This document shows, one piece after another, positions 43,868 to 53,463 of a stretch of DNA of 64,000 bases. How positions within the stretch are numbered: the stretch's first letter is position 1; the number at the start of each line of letters is the position of its first letter. The notes under the pieces are model-generated. The model did not search any database and had not been told where the DNA came from. It worked only from the letters and a program-made list of their open reading frames with translations. This DNA is from Opitutaceae bacterium (GTDB lineage: Bacteria; Verrucomicrobiota; Verrucomicrobiia; Opitutales; Opitutaceae), in NCBI GenBank assembly GCA_028284385.1, contig JANQRT010000068.1, forward strand, positions 1 to 64,000, given 5' to 3'. Made by a program: the position numbers and the translations under genes.

Positions 43868-45199
43868 TCAATTTTGATGGTCCAGCTCGGCAATCTGCTG
43901 GTAGAGTAATTGATCCCTGGCGATCATTTCATCTATATTGCGAGTAGCTTCCTGCAACGCCTCCTTGGGGGAGTAGGTTCCTCGCAGTACTCGATCGATA
44001 GCCAATTCAAACTCGCGCCTGAATTCGAAGAGATAGGGAATCTTTGGAGGATATTGAACGTTGTCGAGCTGTTCGGCAAAGGCTGCTTGAATCTGCATGC
44101 CTTTAAATCGCTCCGTTTTTCTTAACGACTTGCGAATTGTGATCGGTCCCCATGCTGTCCAGTCAAGGCTGTTGTCGGAAATGTGTTTCATCAGTCGCCA
44201 AGCGGCTTCCTTCTTCTTTTGGGAAAGATTGGATGACATGCAGAGGATATGGGAGTCTGTCCAAGTGGCTGAGCGTTTTCCCAGCACAGGCAGCGAGGCT
44301 CCTTCGTTGTTCACGGAATTAAGTCGTTTGAGATCGCCTACTAGCCATACTCCGCCGAAAAACAACCCCACGCTTCCCTGTCTAAAGGCAATCCAACTCG
44401 ACTCGCTTTCCGGGAGCGGAGCCAGCTTTCGGTCAAAGACCAGTTCCTTGGCGAATTCGAAGGCGGCAATATTCTCCGGCGAGTCCAAAAGGCATTTCGT
44501 GTAGTCCTCGTTGAACGCCCTCCCGCCAAATTGGCTCATCAGCGCAATGAACGCCTGTCTCGGTTGACTTTGCTCTGAGTACTCGAAGGCGAATCCCCAT
44601 TGGTCCACTTTCCCGTTTCCGTCGAAATCCTTCTTTAGATCGTTTATGTAATGAAGGAACTCGTCCTTTGTCTTCGGGGGAATGACCTTCCCGTTTTCGT
44701 CTACAAAGCCTGCTTTGGAGAGAATATCCTTGTTGTAGAACATGCCAATGGGATGGGCATCGAGAGGCAGTCCAACGTGCTTGCCGTCGATTTCCACTGA
44801 ACTCCAAACGGCGGAATCGATATCGTTCGGATCGATTCCGTTGTCGCCTGCCATGAAGTCATCGACCGGATTTAGAAATTTAGCCCGTTCGAAGCGAGGC
44901 AGCATGCTTGCATGGGCGATGAAGACTTCGGGTTCTCTTTGGCTTAGGCCTGCTACGAAGAGCTTGTTGTAGTAGGTCCTCCATTGCATCCTTTGGACTG
45001 TGACATGTATGTCTGGATTCTCTTCGTTGAATTTCTGGGCGATGTTAACCATCGAGATGCCTGCCGGTCCCGTTAGTCCATTCCAGAACTGTATCTGCAC
45101 TTTGCCGCTGCCAGAGAGAATACCTGACTGTTGCGATAACCAGATGAGGAATATCGCGCAATAAATGGCAGCTATGACGATTGGGGCTCCTAGCTTCAT
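43868..45199 (-). CDS. ABC sugar transporter substrate-binding protein (family 1)
   Basis: A 443-residue protein with an N-terminal membrane helix (IVIAAIYCAIFLIWL) but no lipobox, so anchored by an uncleaved helix or cleaved after it. Family 1 features: VQIQFWNGLTGPAGISMVNIAQKFNEENP, MQWRTYYNKL, and GVWLVGDLKRLN. It would capture sugars or oligosaccharides in the periplasm. No permease genes are adjacent; the nearest pair lies at 62-64 kb. Transcribed divergently from the second sulfatase. Confidence 0.92.
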   Translation of the reverse strand: MKLGAPIVIAAIYCAIFLIWLSQQSGILSGSGKVQIQFWNGLTGPAGISMVNIAQKFNEENPDIHVTVQRMQWRTYYNKLFVAGLSQREPEVFIAHASMLPRFERAKFLNPVDDFMAGDNGIDPNDIDSAVWSSVEIDGKHVGLPLDAHPIGMFYNKDILSKAGFVDENGKVIPPKTKDEFLHYINDLKKDFDGNGKVDQWGFAFEYSEQSQPRQAFIALMSQFGGRAFNEDYTKCLLDSPENIAAFEFAKELVFDRKLAPLPESESSWIAFRQGSVGLFFGGVWLVGDLKRLNSVNNEGASLPVLGKRSATWTDSHILCMSSNLSQKKKEAAWRLMKHISDNSLDWTAWGPITIRKSLRKTERFKGMQIQAAFAEQLDNVQYPPKIPYLFEFRREFELAIDRVLRGTYSPKEALQEATRNIDEMIARDQLLYQQIAELDHQN

Positions 45200-45474
45200 G
45201 GGATTTTTCAGCTCAGCGACGGAAGTTCGGCGCGAATGAACGTAGTTGACAAGCCAAACTAACCGAAAGGTGTAACTCGTTAGTTGTCGGAGAAAGCTAG
45301 GTTTTCGACCAGAACGATCATGATTGCCTTGTTAAGTCCCAGAAAAGGATTGTCGCCTCAGGAATCAGTCCCCTAGCTTTTTGGAGACAATCGACAAGCT
45401 GCTATTCCTGGACGTATTTGCTCTCGGAAATCTCCTCCCGCTATTCGATTTCACCAGCCCAAACATCAGATCGA

Positions 45475-46992
45475 ATGAGTAAACCTCCCAATGTCATCCT
45501 CATAATGACGGATCAACAGCGAGCCGATCTCTGCGCAAGAGAAGGCTATTCTCTGGATACGACCCCGTTTCTCGACTCGCTTGCAAAGCAAGGAGCCTGG
45601 TTCGACCGAGCGTACACTACTACGCCGCTCTGCGGACCCGCCCGGGTGAGTCTGCTAACGGGCAGATACCCGAGCGCCACTCGTTGTCGCACCAATCATA
45701 ATCTGGATGACGCTATCGACTGTGAGAACCTATTTCAGGTGTTTCATAATAATGGATACAAAACCGCGTTATGCGGAAAAAATCACTCTCATCTCACTCC
45801 TGAACGTCCTGAGGTAGACTACTGGTTCGAGGCAGGCCATCTGGGTGCCGAAGATAAAGACGAGAGCGAGGAGAACGCGGCCTTCGACGATTTTCTCAAG
45901 AATCAGACGCATTTCCACTTTTGGCGAGAGGCCACGCCCCATGCCGCTGAGGTTCAACTGCCGTTCCGATTGGGTAGGAAGGCTATGGACTGGATGGATT
46001 CCACTAGCGAGGAAGGGAATCCCTTTTTCCTGTGGCTTTCGTATCCAGAACCTCATAACCCGTTTCAGGTTTCCGAGCCTTATTATTCGATGTTCAATCC
46101 GGAAGACCTGCCTCCAATGGATAGCGATGTCTCAAGCTTGGAAACCAAGGGGTTTAAATACAAATGGTGCCGCGACTCCTTTCTTAAAGCGTTTCCGGAT
46201 TTCGGAGAGGATCTGCCGCGTTTACGGGCCAACTATCATGGCATGCTTCGCATGATCGACGACAGTGTCAAAGAAGTTGTCGAACACCTTAGAGCAAACA
46301 GTCTTTTGGATAACACCGTCATTCTCTTTCTTTCCGACCACGGTGACTTCGTAGGAGAGTACGGCCTGATGCGCAAAGGGCCGGAACTCCCGGATACTCT
46401 ATCTCGTATTCCCTTTTTTATTACAGGACCAGGTGTTGTCGCAAGCGAGGATTCAAGGCAGGATCACGTAAGTTTGGCTGATGTAATGCCGACCCTTCTT
46501 GAGGCTGCTGGTATCGATGCTCCTGAAGGGGTTCAAGGTAGAAGCCTTTGGCCCATGGTTACGGGACAAGAGTACTCGCAATCCGATTTCGATTGCGCTT
46601 ATGCCGAAGTCGGATTCGGAGGCCTTTATTACGATGGCTCCGAACCGCTAGACCCTGCAGACGATGGCCGTACGGCTAGTCCTGATGGCAAGGAATGGGG
46701 AGCGTATGATTGCCTCAACAGCTGGACTATGAGCGGTCAGGTGCGGATGTTGCGCAAAGGCGACTGGAAGCTGGTTTGGGATATGCAGGGTAGGGGTCAG
46801 CTCTACAACCTGATTGAAGATCCAGCCGAGTTGAATAATCTTTTTGATGAACCTTCGGTCGTCGCTGTTCAGAAAGAACTCATGTCGGATTTGCTCACCT
46901 GGATGCTGAGGACGCAGGATCCGCTTCCGTATCCTAGAAAACGTTACGTCGTTAAACGGGATAAACGCAACTACTGGGAGCCTTACAAATAG
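45475..46992 (+). CDS. Family S1 sulfatase, second copy
   Basis: About 505 residues from ATG 45475; an upstream TTG frame from 45418 lacks support. Metal-site MTDQQRAD (Asp13, Gln14) and the formylglycine motif Cys53-Gly-Pro-Ala-Arg are intact, with FLSDHGDFVGEYGLMRKG as the later metal site. The DQQ variant and C-terminal LYNLIEDPAELNNL place it with choline-sulfatase/N-sulfoglucosamine-type relatives rather than the 27.8 kb sulfatase. No signal peptide is visible, so it may act in the cytoplasm on imported sulfated sugars. Confidence 0.94.
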   Translation: MSKPPNVILIMTDQQRADLCAREGYSLDTTPFLDSLAKQGAWFDRAYTTTPLCGPARVSLLTGRYPSATRCRTNHNLDDAIDCENLFQVFHNNGYKTALCGKNHSHLTPERPEVDYWFEAGHLGAEDKDESEENAAFDDFLKNQTHFHFWREATPHAAEVQLPFRLGRKAMDWMDSTSEEGNPFFLWLSYPEPHNPFQVSEPYYSMFNPEDLPPMDSDVSSLETKGFKYKWCRDSFLKAFPDFGEDLPRLRANYHGMLRMIDDSVKEVVEHLRANSLLDNTVILFLSDHGDFVGEYGLMRKGPELPDTLSRIPFFITGPGVVASEDSRQDHVSLADVMPTLLEAAGIDAPEGVQGRSLWPMVTGQEYSQSDFDCAYAEVGFGGLYYDGSEPLDPADDGRTASPDGKEWGAYDCLNSWTMSGQVRMLRKGDWKLVWDMQGRGQLYNLIEDPAELNNLFDEPSVVAVQKELMSDLLTWMLRTQDPLPYPRKRYVVKRDKRNYWEPYK

Positions 46993-47012
46993 CTTGCCCG
47001 TTTAAACGCCAA

Positions 47013-47041
47013 ACGCCCCGGCCGAAAAACAGCCAGAGCGT
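47013..47041. terminator. Possible bidirectional hairpin between convergent genes
   Basis: ACGCCCCGGC (47013-47022) with GCCAGAGCGT (47032-47041), eight pairs with two mismatches and an A-rich loop. It sits between the sulfatase and aldo/keto reductase stops. No strong T run. Confidence 0.35.
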
Positions 47042-47081
47042 CTGTGTGTGTTGTGCACTAATAGCGTCGTGTGGAAAATTC

Positions 47082-48059
47082 CTAAGCGAACAGGTTCGAT
47101 ATGAAGTCCATATCTTCATTCGAAAGAACGCGAGTCTTCGCCGAAAGGTTACACGAAACCTGTTGAGCGTTGCGGAAGCCGGGAATGACGCAGGACACGT
47201 TTGGAAAATTGAGCACGTAGCGGAGAGCAACGCTAGCCAGTTCCGGTACGGATTCTCCAAATCGTTTTTTCATTTCCGCCATTTTTGGCTTCAATTGGGT
47301 TAGCGCTTCTTTCGTGAACTTGATGCTCCCTTTTCGATGGTCGCCTTCCTCGAAGGCTGGCGGATTCTCTGGATCGAATTTGTCGAGGAGCACACCTTGA
47401 TTAAGAGGACTGAAAGCGACGAAGGTGATCTTCTGTTTCTTCATCAACTGACCGACGATACCCGACTCCTCGATAAACTTCGTATCCATTATGTGGGCCC
47501 AGCTTTGCAGAACGGTTGGCTGGACGACGGGGATGATTCTTTCGAATTGGGAGGATTGATAGGCAGATTGCCCGATCAGCCTTATCTTTCCCTCTTTTTG
47601 CAGGGCCTTCATCGTTTCGGCTGCTCCTTCCAAATACTCGTAATCGGAACCGAAGTCGCCGTGATGAAGATGGTAGATGTCGATGTAGTCCCTTTTTAAA
47701 TTGATCAGCGACTGCTCGCACTGATGACGAATGTGAGCCGGCTCGTAGGCGTTTTCAGCGGTTCCTTTGAAATGGCCGACCTTTGTCGCGATAATGATTT
47801 CCTCGCTCTTAACTCCTAGCTTCTCCAGAACACGGCTTAGCATGCGTTCCGCATTGCCGTTTCCATAGACGTCGGCATTGTCGAAATGGTTCACGCCCTG
47901 ATCGATGCCAGTTTTGACAGCCGCTTCGATTTCGCCTTCATCGACATTCCGCCACCCATTGGGCTTCCCGTCTACGAAATTGAGGCCTCCCATGGTCCAG
48001 CATCCCAAACTGATTTCCGATACTTCGACGTCGCTGCTGCCAAGCTTTCTGTAATTCAT
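47082..48059 (-). CDS. Aldo/keto reductase
   Basis: A 325-residue TIM-barrel NADPH-dependent reductase. The catalytic tetrad is visible: Asp and Tyr in FDNADVYGNGNAE, Lys in IATKVGHF, and His in YHLHHGD. The C-terminal cofactor loop CVIPGFRNAQQV is present. Likely acts on sugar aldehydes or ketoses, given the locus. Transcribed leftward, in the same direction as the ThuA and oxidoreductase genes, but with its own gap. Confidence 0.93.
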   Translation of the reverse strand: MNYRKLGSSDVEVSEISLGCWTMGGLNFVDGKPNGWRNVDEGEIEAAVKTGIDQGVNHFDNADVYGNGNAERMLSRVLEKLGVKSEEIIIATKVGHFKGTAENAYEPAHIRHQCEQSLINLKRDYIDIYHLHHGDFGSDYEYLEGAAETMKALQKEGKIRLIGQSAYQSSQFERIIPVVQPTVLQSWAHIMDTKFIEESGIVGQLMKKQKITFVAFSPLNQGVLLDKFDPENPPAFEEGDHRKGSIKFTKEALTQLKPKMAEMKKRFGESVPELASVALRYVLNFPNVSCVIPGFRNAQQVSCNLSAKTRVLSNEDMDFISNLFA

Positions 48060-48141
48060 CCGTCGGATCTAGTTTCTTAACAGGACAACGTCACTAAGAA
48101 ATGACGACTTTCCGTTAGCAGCTTGATCGTGAAATGAAGAT

Positions 48142-48852
48142 TCAGCGTTGTTCCACTAGCCAATGGAGGCCATTGTCGAGCAACCTTAAAAAGTTCTCGT
48201 TTCGAAAGTCGTCAGGAATGCCCAAGCTCGTATAGAAAATCCGCTGCTTTCCGTTTTCGCGAGCCCATGCTACGGGAGCCTCGTTTTCTTCGGTCCTTCC
48301 GGAAAGCAAGAGGACAACATCATCGGCGATGTTCGGATTGAAATAGAGCTTTCCATCTCGCGACCAATCAGAGACCTCTTTCAGGATCGGATGACCAGTG
48401 TTTTCCTCGTTCCGCGTGATCTGCACCTCGACTCCGCCGCCGTCGTGACCTTCATAATCGCCTCCAAGGATTTCTTGATCGAATTCCAGAAAGAACTGAA
48501 AGGCATGGCTTGCGGTGCGGATTCCCAAAATCGGTTTTCCTGATTCGCACCAATCTCTAATGCGTTTCGCCTGCTCGCCTTCCAACTCCCAGCGACGGCA
48601 AAAGACGACTAGCACATCCGCCTTGTCCATCGACTCTAGATTTTCGACGAACGTGATCTTGTCCGTTCCCCATGAAATCGTGCTTTTGAATCCGTAGTTT
48701 TGCTTTAGGTGTTCAGACCACAACTTCAGCGATTCCTCCGATTTGTACTCTTTCGACCCGGAGAGCATATGTATTGCTAGAGGTTTAGCGTGCGCTGGAA
48801 CGCAATGTATCAAAAATAAAAGTACGGCGACGGTTAGAAAGGTCCGAGACAT
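48142..48852 (-). CDS. ThuA-domain secreted protein
   Basis: A 236-residue protein from ATG 48852, chosen for the strong ribosome site GAGGAG ~9 bases upstream and a following signal peptide (FLTVAVLLFLIHCVPAHA). The longer frame to 48945 would run into the upstream gene. The ThuA flavodoxin/amidotransferase-like fold appears in DVLVVFCRRW, GIRTASHAFQFF, and GHDGGGVEVQI...GHPIL. ThuA proteins accompany Gfo/Idh/MocA oxidoreductases in sugar-modifying pathways, as here, where the oxidoreductase gene is 31 bases upstream. Confidence 0.9.
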   Translation of the reverse strand: MSRTFLTVAVLLFLIHCVPAHAKPLAIHMLSGSKEYKSEESLKLWSEHLKQNYGFKSTISWGTDKITFVENLESMDKADVLVVFCRRWELEGEQAKRIRDWCESGKPILGIRTASHAFQFFLEFDQEILGGDYEGHDGGGVEVQITRNEENTGHPILKEVSDWSRDGKLYFNPNIADDVVLLLSGRTEENEAPVAWARENGKQRIFYTSLGIPDDFRNENFLRLLDNGLHWLVEQR

Positions 48853-48883
48853 TCGAATGATCTCCTCTTTAAGAATAATTTCC

Positions 48884-50185
48884 TTAGGCGCTCCAGTTCC
48901 CTCTTGCGGGCCGATTAACCAGAGCGTTCGCATGAGCGTCGTCAATAAAGCTCTCGCGTTCCGCGTCCCAAAAGAGCGGTCGGCCTAGTTCGATGGCGAT
49001 GTTGGCCAGGTGGCAAACGGTGGCGGACCTATGTCCAACCTCTACCGGGGCGTGCAGGTCTTCAGCCTTGCGAGAGCGAATGCAGCTGAACCAATTTTCG
49101 AGATGGCCTCCCTTGGTCTTCCGTAGCAAGATTTTCAGATCTTTCGAATACTCTTTGATTAAGCTGGCAGGTGACGTTTCCAGCTTTCCCCTATCGACGA
49201 AGAGTTGGCCTTTGGTTCCGAAGAAGGTCACTCCCCTTGGTCCGGTCTTCAACTTCATGGTCACTCCGTTAGCGTATTCAAAATCCACATCGATATCGAA
49301 ATAGGTCGTGTGCAGCGACCCTACCGGATTCCGCTGGCCCATGCCTTGAACCGAAACGGGACCCGTGTCGTCCATTCCTAGCCCCATCTGCGCGATATCC
49401 AGATGGTGGGCACCCCAGTTCGTGATCTCGCCTCCGGAAAAATCGGGTACGAAACGGAAGTTGTAGTGGACGCGTTCCGAGTTGTATTCAATCCATGGAG
49501 CCGGACCGATCCACATTTCGTAATCCAATTCGCCTGGCGGGGTTTCGGGCTCCCACTTTTCCGCGCTGCCTGATCGTGTGCCGATCGATACTTCCACATG
49601 CCTGATATCGCCTAGCAAGCCATTGCGAACCATTTCGCAAGCGATGATGAATCGCTCCTGCGAACGCTGCTGGCTGCCGACTTGGACCATCGATGGATGC
49701 GTTTTCAACAAATCCGCTAATTCGCGCCCTTCTTTGATGGCAAGCGAGAGAGGCTTTTCCACATAAACATCCTTGCCGCTTCGTACGGCCTCCTTCGCGA
49801 TCGGCACATGCCAATGGTCGGGAGTCGCTATGAGAACGGCATCAATGTCGTCGCGTTGTAAAAGAGAACGAAAATCTCGATATCCTTTGATGCCTTTGTA
49901 TCCGGAAGATTCATACTGATCGGCATAGATTTTCTCCGCTTTCGAGATCGCTTCCTTTCGTACCTTTTCATCAACGTCGCATACCGCCACCAGCTGGCAT
50001 TGCGACGATCCTGCTAGCGATGGAAGATGTGTCTTCCCGCCCATGTTTCGAGCCCCGATCAACGCCACATTGATTCGCTCATTGGCCGGCTTTTTATCAC
50101 CCGCTTTCGCATTTGCAGCAAAGGCCTTGGACAAAACTCCAGTCGCTCCCAGAGCCGTTACTTTGGCAAATTCTCTTCTATTCAT
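48884..50185 (-). CDS. Gfo/Idh/MocA oxidoreductase, exported by Tat-like signal
   Basis: A 433-residue enzyme. Residues 1-30 form a twin-arginine-type signal (NRREFAKVTALGATGVLSKAFAA), which suggests export of the folded NAD-loaded protein. The Rossmann domain has INVALIGARNMGG, VCDVDE and VLIATPDHWHVPIAKEAVRSGKDVYVEKPLSL with the conserved EKP lysine. The C-terminal sheet domain has NWGAHHLDIAQMG. It would oxidise or reduce a sugar in the periplasm. Operon with thuA. Confidence 0.93.
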   Translation of the reverse strand: MNRREFAKVTALGATGVLSKAFAANAKAGDKKPANERINVALIGARNMGGKTHLPSLAGSSQCQLVAVCDVDEKVRKEAISKAEKIYADQYESSGYKGIKGYRDFRSLLQRDDIDAVLIATPDHWHVPIAKEAVRSGKDVYVEKPLSLAIKEGRELADLLKTHPSMVQVGSQQRSQERFIIACEMVRNGLLGDIRHVEVSIGTRSGSAEKWEPETPPGELDYEMWIGPAPWIEYNSERVHYNFRFVPDFSGGEITNWGAHHLDIAQMGLGMDDTGPVSVQGMGQRNPVGSLHTTYFDIDVDFEYANGVTMKLKTGPRGVTFFGTKGQLFVDRGKLETSPASLIKEYSKDLKILLRKTKGGHLENWFSCIRSRKAEDLHAPVEVGHRSATVCHLANIAIELGRPLFWDAERESFIDDAHANALVNRPARGNWSA

Positions 50186-50224
50186 AATTCAATCGTTTTA
50201 CGTCGAAGTGATTCGTCCGCTCGT

Positions 50225-51646
50225 CTATGTGTTCAGTTCCGTTTGAGACAGGATTCCAAAAGATATGGCCGGATCTGGCAAGATTCGGTCGATCTCGCCG
50301 ACACGATAACCAAAACCTTCTTGGCCAAGAGTCGATAGATCGAGTACACCGTTACGGCGTCGATACAGACCAGGATGTATGTGGGCTTCTGGGGTTGATG
50401 CTTCGGGATAGAACTGCATCGCGTTGCTCTCCACGCCCATGATCGTGTTGGCGTGAGCCGCTAGACGAACATGGGGCACTTGAGCCAGCATGGGATTGGT
50501 GAGATCCTGCACCATCAGCTCCATTCCATGGTTCTTGGCCCAGCAGAGGCTGAGCAACGCTCCCGTTTGGGTTTTGCATGTTTTCAAAGCGACGCCTGTC
50601 CATCCGAGACCGCGGCCCATTCTTACCAGACGCCAGTCGTGCGCGCTTTCATCCATGAAGAGCGGTTTGCGTTTCGAGACTGAAACAACCTCAATGGGAT
50701 GCGCTTCCAAATCGTAGGGAAACGGCTGCTCCACGTAGAGGATTAAATCCCAGATGCTCGGTTCCTCTTTCTTTAATCGATCCAGGATCTCGTTTACATA
50801 GTCAGGATCTTCCACCATGCAGTTAAAGTCTGCCGTCAATGCTTTTGCCTGATGAGCTATGGCGACGCGTCCTATCTTCACTAGCCGCTGGTAATCCCAA
50901 TCCGAATCGTCGCCGCGCAGTTTGATTTTCAAGCAGGTCAGTCCATCGCGTCGCATCCAGTCCGAAAGAAGTACCGGATACCCGTCGTCTGGCTCTGTTC
51001 CAACCAGCTCGTCTTGGTCGATGGGATCCATGCCGCCGACAAGATGCCATACGGGCAGTTGGGAAGGCGCCTGCTCGACAAGGAAATCCGATACATGCTG
51101 TCCAGCAAACGACTTATCGGCATCGGATTCTAGAAAAGAGGACAGGTCGCGATTCGCGAACTGCGAGCCATAGGTCGTGTAAGTGTCGCGGCCATACATC
51201 ATGCCAAAGGCGTCGTGCAGCGCGATGTCGAAGGCGGAGCAACAGACCAGCGCTGCTAGCAATGGCATTTGTTGAGATGGTTCTCGCGAAGCGTTGAACA
51301 GCTTCTGTTCTCGGAGCAGAACCTCTTCAATGAAAGTATGCCCCACTTCCAAAGCGCTACCCGAGTAGTCGAAAGCAGCCCATTTCTCGGCAATTTGTCT
51401 GCAAAATGCGATTAGCGCGTCTAGCCTTTCCTGGTAGGGTCGGGGGGATGGCCAGACCCATTGTACGCTCAACGGCGTTTCTCCCCAGCCTTGAGCCATT
51501 TGGCCCTCCGTATTTACGATGGAAAGACATACCCTAGCGCAATGCGCCGAGGTGAGTGTTTCCGATCCGAACTTCAACGGCATTCGTGTTTCCACCGGGA
51601 TCAAATACAACGCGACCCCGCAAGCTCTGACATCTGTGCGTTTCAC
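50225..51646 (-). CDS. Enolase-superfamily enzyme (mandelate racemase/muconate lactonizing type)
   Basis: A 473-residue enzyme beginning with GTG. The N-terminal capping domain is followed by the barrel with the Lys-x-Lys base at 240-242 (LKIKLRG), metal ligands Asp273 (TADFNC), Glu306 (YVEQP) and Asp332 (FMDESAHD), and Lys355. Such enzymes abstract an alpha proton from a sugar acid, giving dehydration or epimerisation. The length exceeds the usual ~370-400 because of an insertion around 100-230. It lies just upstream of the Gfo/Idh/MocA gene (39-base gap) and is probably in its operon. Confidence 0.88.
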   Translation of the reverse strand: MKRTDVRACGVALYLIPVETRMPLKFGSETLTSAHCARVCLSIVNTEGQMAQGWGETPLSVQWVWPSPRPYQERLDALIAFCRQIAEKWAAFDYSGSALEVGHTFIEEVLLREQKLFNASREPSQQMPLLAALVCCSAFDIALHDAFGMMYGRDTYTTYGSQFANRDLSSFLESDADKSFAGQHVSDFLVEQAPSQLPVWHLVGGMDPIDQDELVGTEPDDGYPVLLSDWMRRDGLTCLKIKLRGDDSDWDYQRLVKIGRVAIAHQAKALTADFNCMVEDPDYVNEILDRLKKEEPSIWDLILYVEQPFPYDLEAHPIEVVSVSKRKPLFMDESAHDWRLVRMGRGLGWTGVALKTCKTQTGALLSLCWAKNHGMELMVQDLTNPMLAQVPHVRLAAHANTIMGVESNAMQFYPEASTPEAHIHPGLYRRRNGVLDLSTLGQEGFGYRVGEIDRILPDPAISFGILSQTELNT

Positions 51647-51689
51647 TGAGATTAAGGACGTACGGTTGCTCTTAATAAGAAATGATTCT

Positions 51690-51957
51690 TCATGATCTCT
51701 AACTTAGCGTGCCTGGTTTGCCATAGATTCGCCAATCTAACAGTTTAGTTCACCATAGTGTTGTTAAGCTGAGTTGCGGCGAATCGGTTTATTAAGTGAC
51801 AGTCTTGCATGAAATATAGTCAAGTTAGCGCTTTGTTTAGTTAGGACGGTAGCCGTCGCCTCTTCCGCTAGGGAAATCGAAACTTGGGCCGTTGAAGTGA
51901 TTTGCAAGAAACCAATCGCCCCTCTGACGGCTACCGGAAAACCACCGCGCCCATGCC
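51690..51957 (+). pseudogene. Decayed paralogue of the 53.5 kb secreted lyase-like gene
   Basis: This stretch aligns with the upstream region and 5' part of the gene at 53464-55644. Both share TTTGCCATAGAT-CGCCAATCTAACAGTT and TGTTGTTAAGC. The start aligned to GTG 53464 is ATG 51809, stopped after 11 codons by TAG 51842. In another frame AVASSAREIETWAVEV matches AAAASAAKEIEPWALES. Then a jump of about 155 codons: 51908-51961 reads ETNRPSDGYRKTTAP, against ETTRPSDGYRKNTP at residues 187-200. It is therefore a relic with a large internal deletion, frameshifts and a lost 3' part. It ends where the TPR gene stops. Confidence 0.83.
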
Positions 51958-53325
51958 TCAATTCGCTTCCATCAAGGCGAGCTGAGCGACGGCTGCCTTG
52001 CTTTCGAAGCTCCATGTTTGTCCCAGAGATGCTGCTGTTGTCAGAAATTCTTTTGCTAAATCGGCTCGGTCCTGGGCCATATGTAGTTGGCCTTTGTAAA
52101 ACGAAGCCTTGGCTTTCCCGGACGAATCTAATCTAGGCGGTGGACCGAGCCCCTTTCTATAGAGGTGGATAGCGTATTCGCTGAAGTAAGACAAGACATC
52201 CTTAGGCCAATTTGCGTTTCGCTTCTTCATTCGCCGGTTTAGCGAGTTTAACGTGGCCTTCGCTCCCTTGTTGTCGGAGATGGCGATTTGCGTTGTTAAC
52301 AAGGAAACTAGAACGGAGAGTGAGCTGCCTGATCCGCGACTCGCAGCTTTAAGAGGCTGAAGCGCCTCTTCGTAGCGCCCCGTAGCGAACCAATACAGTC
52401 CTTGATTCGATTTGCTTTCGCTTTCGCGAAATCCTTTGCCCAGCATTTGGGATCCTATCTCCGAGTGCCCCGTTTTTATAAGGCAAATCGCGGTTCGGAA
52501 CAAGCTGTTGCCCAAGTTCTCCTCGAGCAGACGGATCTGGTTGTTCAATTCAGGAGAAACGTATCCTGTGTCGGTTTCGTAGACAGTCATATCAACATCT
52601 ACCGTTTCCGAGGAAATGCCTTGATCGGTAAAAACGACACGGGTTTGTTTGTCGACTTCCTGACGGACATCGTAGACATTGATTTGATTCTTTTCCTGCA
52701 TCGCTTTCACTCTCGCAAGTTGCAGCTTGTTTTCGATGATCTCAGTACCAAGCTTGTATTGTTCAAGAGCAGTCGCGTAGTCATTGGATCGGTACAGAAG
52801 TTCGCCTAGCCAATTCCGATATTCCCATCTGCCGTTCAGATCGTGCTCGATACACGCTTTGGCCATGTCGATCGCCTCGTCGGATCTACCAAGACGCGTA
52901 TAGAGTAAGGAATAGACATGCCAGGCTCGAACTTCATAGGGATCGAGTTCCAAGGCCTTGTCTAAGGCCATTATTGCTGAATTGATTTCTCCGAGCTGGC
53001 TGTGCGAAAAACCGAAATTGACGTAGGCCAATGCTCGTTCCGGGTGAAGCGCTATGGCTTGATTTAAGAGCCGATACGCGAGTTTGGTTTCGCCTGCTAG
53101 GATATGTTTATGGGCTTCATCGTTAAGCGAATGGTAACGTTCGACGCTCGGCGGGATTTGGGCGTGACCCTTTCGGGAACGTTCTGGCGCAAGCGGAGCT
53201 TCAGTTACCCTGGCCTCTATCTGTCCCCATGCAAATTGGGCGGAAAGAATAGTTACAGATAGGATCAGCGAAACAGGTTGCGCCTTCCGAGCGACGGGAA
53301 GGGACTGACGATGTATCGAGTTCAT
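51958..53325 (-). CDS. Secreted TPR-repeat protein
   Basis: About 455 residues from ATG 53325 (MNSIHRQSLPVARKAQPVSLILSVTILSAQFAWG), which yields a signal peptide; the frame is open to 53391 but the added leader is polar. Several tetratricopeptide repeats at ~65-170 (ALAYVNFGFSHSQLGEINSAIMALDKALEL, AWHVYSLLYTRLGRSDEAIDMAKA) and looser ones after ~260. A protein-protein interaction or complex-assembly role in the periplasm is likely. It diverges from the lyase-like gene and lies between that gene and its relic. Confidence 0.85.
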   Translation of the reverse strand: MNSIHRQSLPVARKAQPVSLILSVTILSAQFAWGQIEARVTEAPLAPERSRKGHAQIPPSVERYHSLNDEAHKHILAGETKLAYRLLNQAIALHPERALAYVNFGFSHSQLGEINSAIMALDKALELDPYEVRAWHVYSLLYTRLGRSDEAIDMAKACIEHDLNGRWEYRNWLGELLYRSNDYATALEQYKLGTEIIENKLQLARVKAMQEKNQINVYDVRQEVDKQTRVVFTDQGISSETVDVDMTVYETDTGYVSPELNNQIRLLEENLGNSLFRTAICLIKTGHSEIGSQMLGKGFRESESKSNQGLYWFATGRYEEALQPLKAASRGSGSSLSVLVSLLTTQIAISDNKGAKATLNSLNRRMKKRNANWPKDVLSYFSEYAIHLYRKGLGPPPRLDSSGKAKASFYKGQLHMAQDRADLAKEFLTTAASLGQTWSFESKAAVAQLALMEAN

Positions 53326-53463
53326 TCGGTTCAGAGATGAATTTCGTATGACTCTTAGTTTAGAATCGTAGATTTGCCATAGATACGCCAATCTAACAGT
53401 TCGTCATCCCAAAGTGTTGTTAAGCGCGTTTCAGCGAATGGGTTTTCTGGTGACTGTCTTATC

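Noticed and set aside
45418..45474. TTG start of the second sulfatase
   Set aside because: Adds 19 residues with no signal character; ATG 45475 fits the family start just before NVILIMTDQQ.
53325..53391. Upstream extension of the TPR gene to 53391
   Set aside because: The added leader is polar and hides the signal peptide; it would also cover the region conserved with the relic's promoter.
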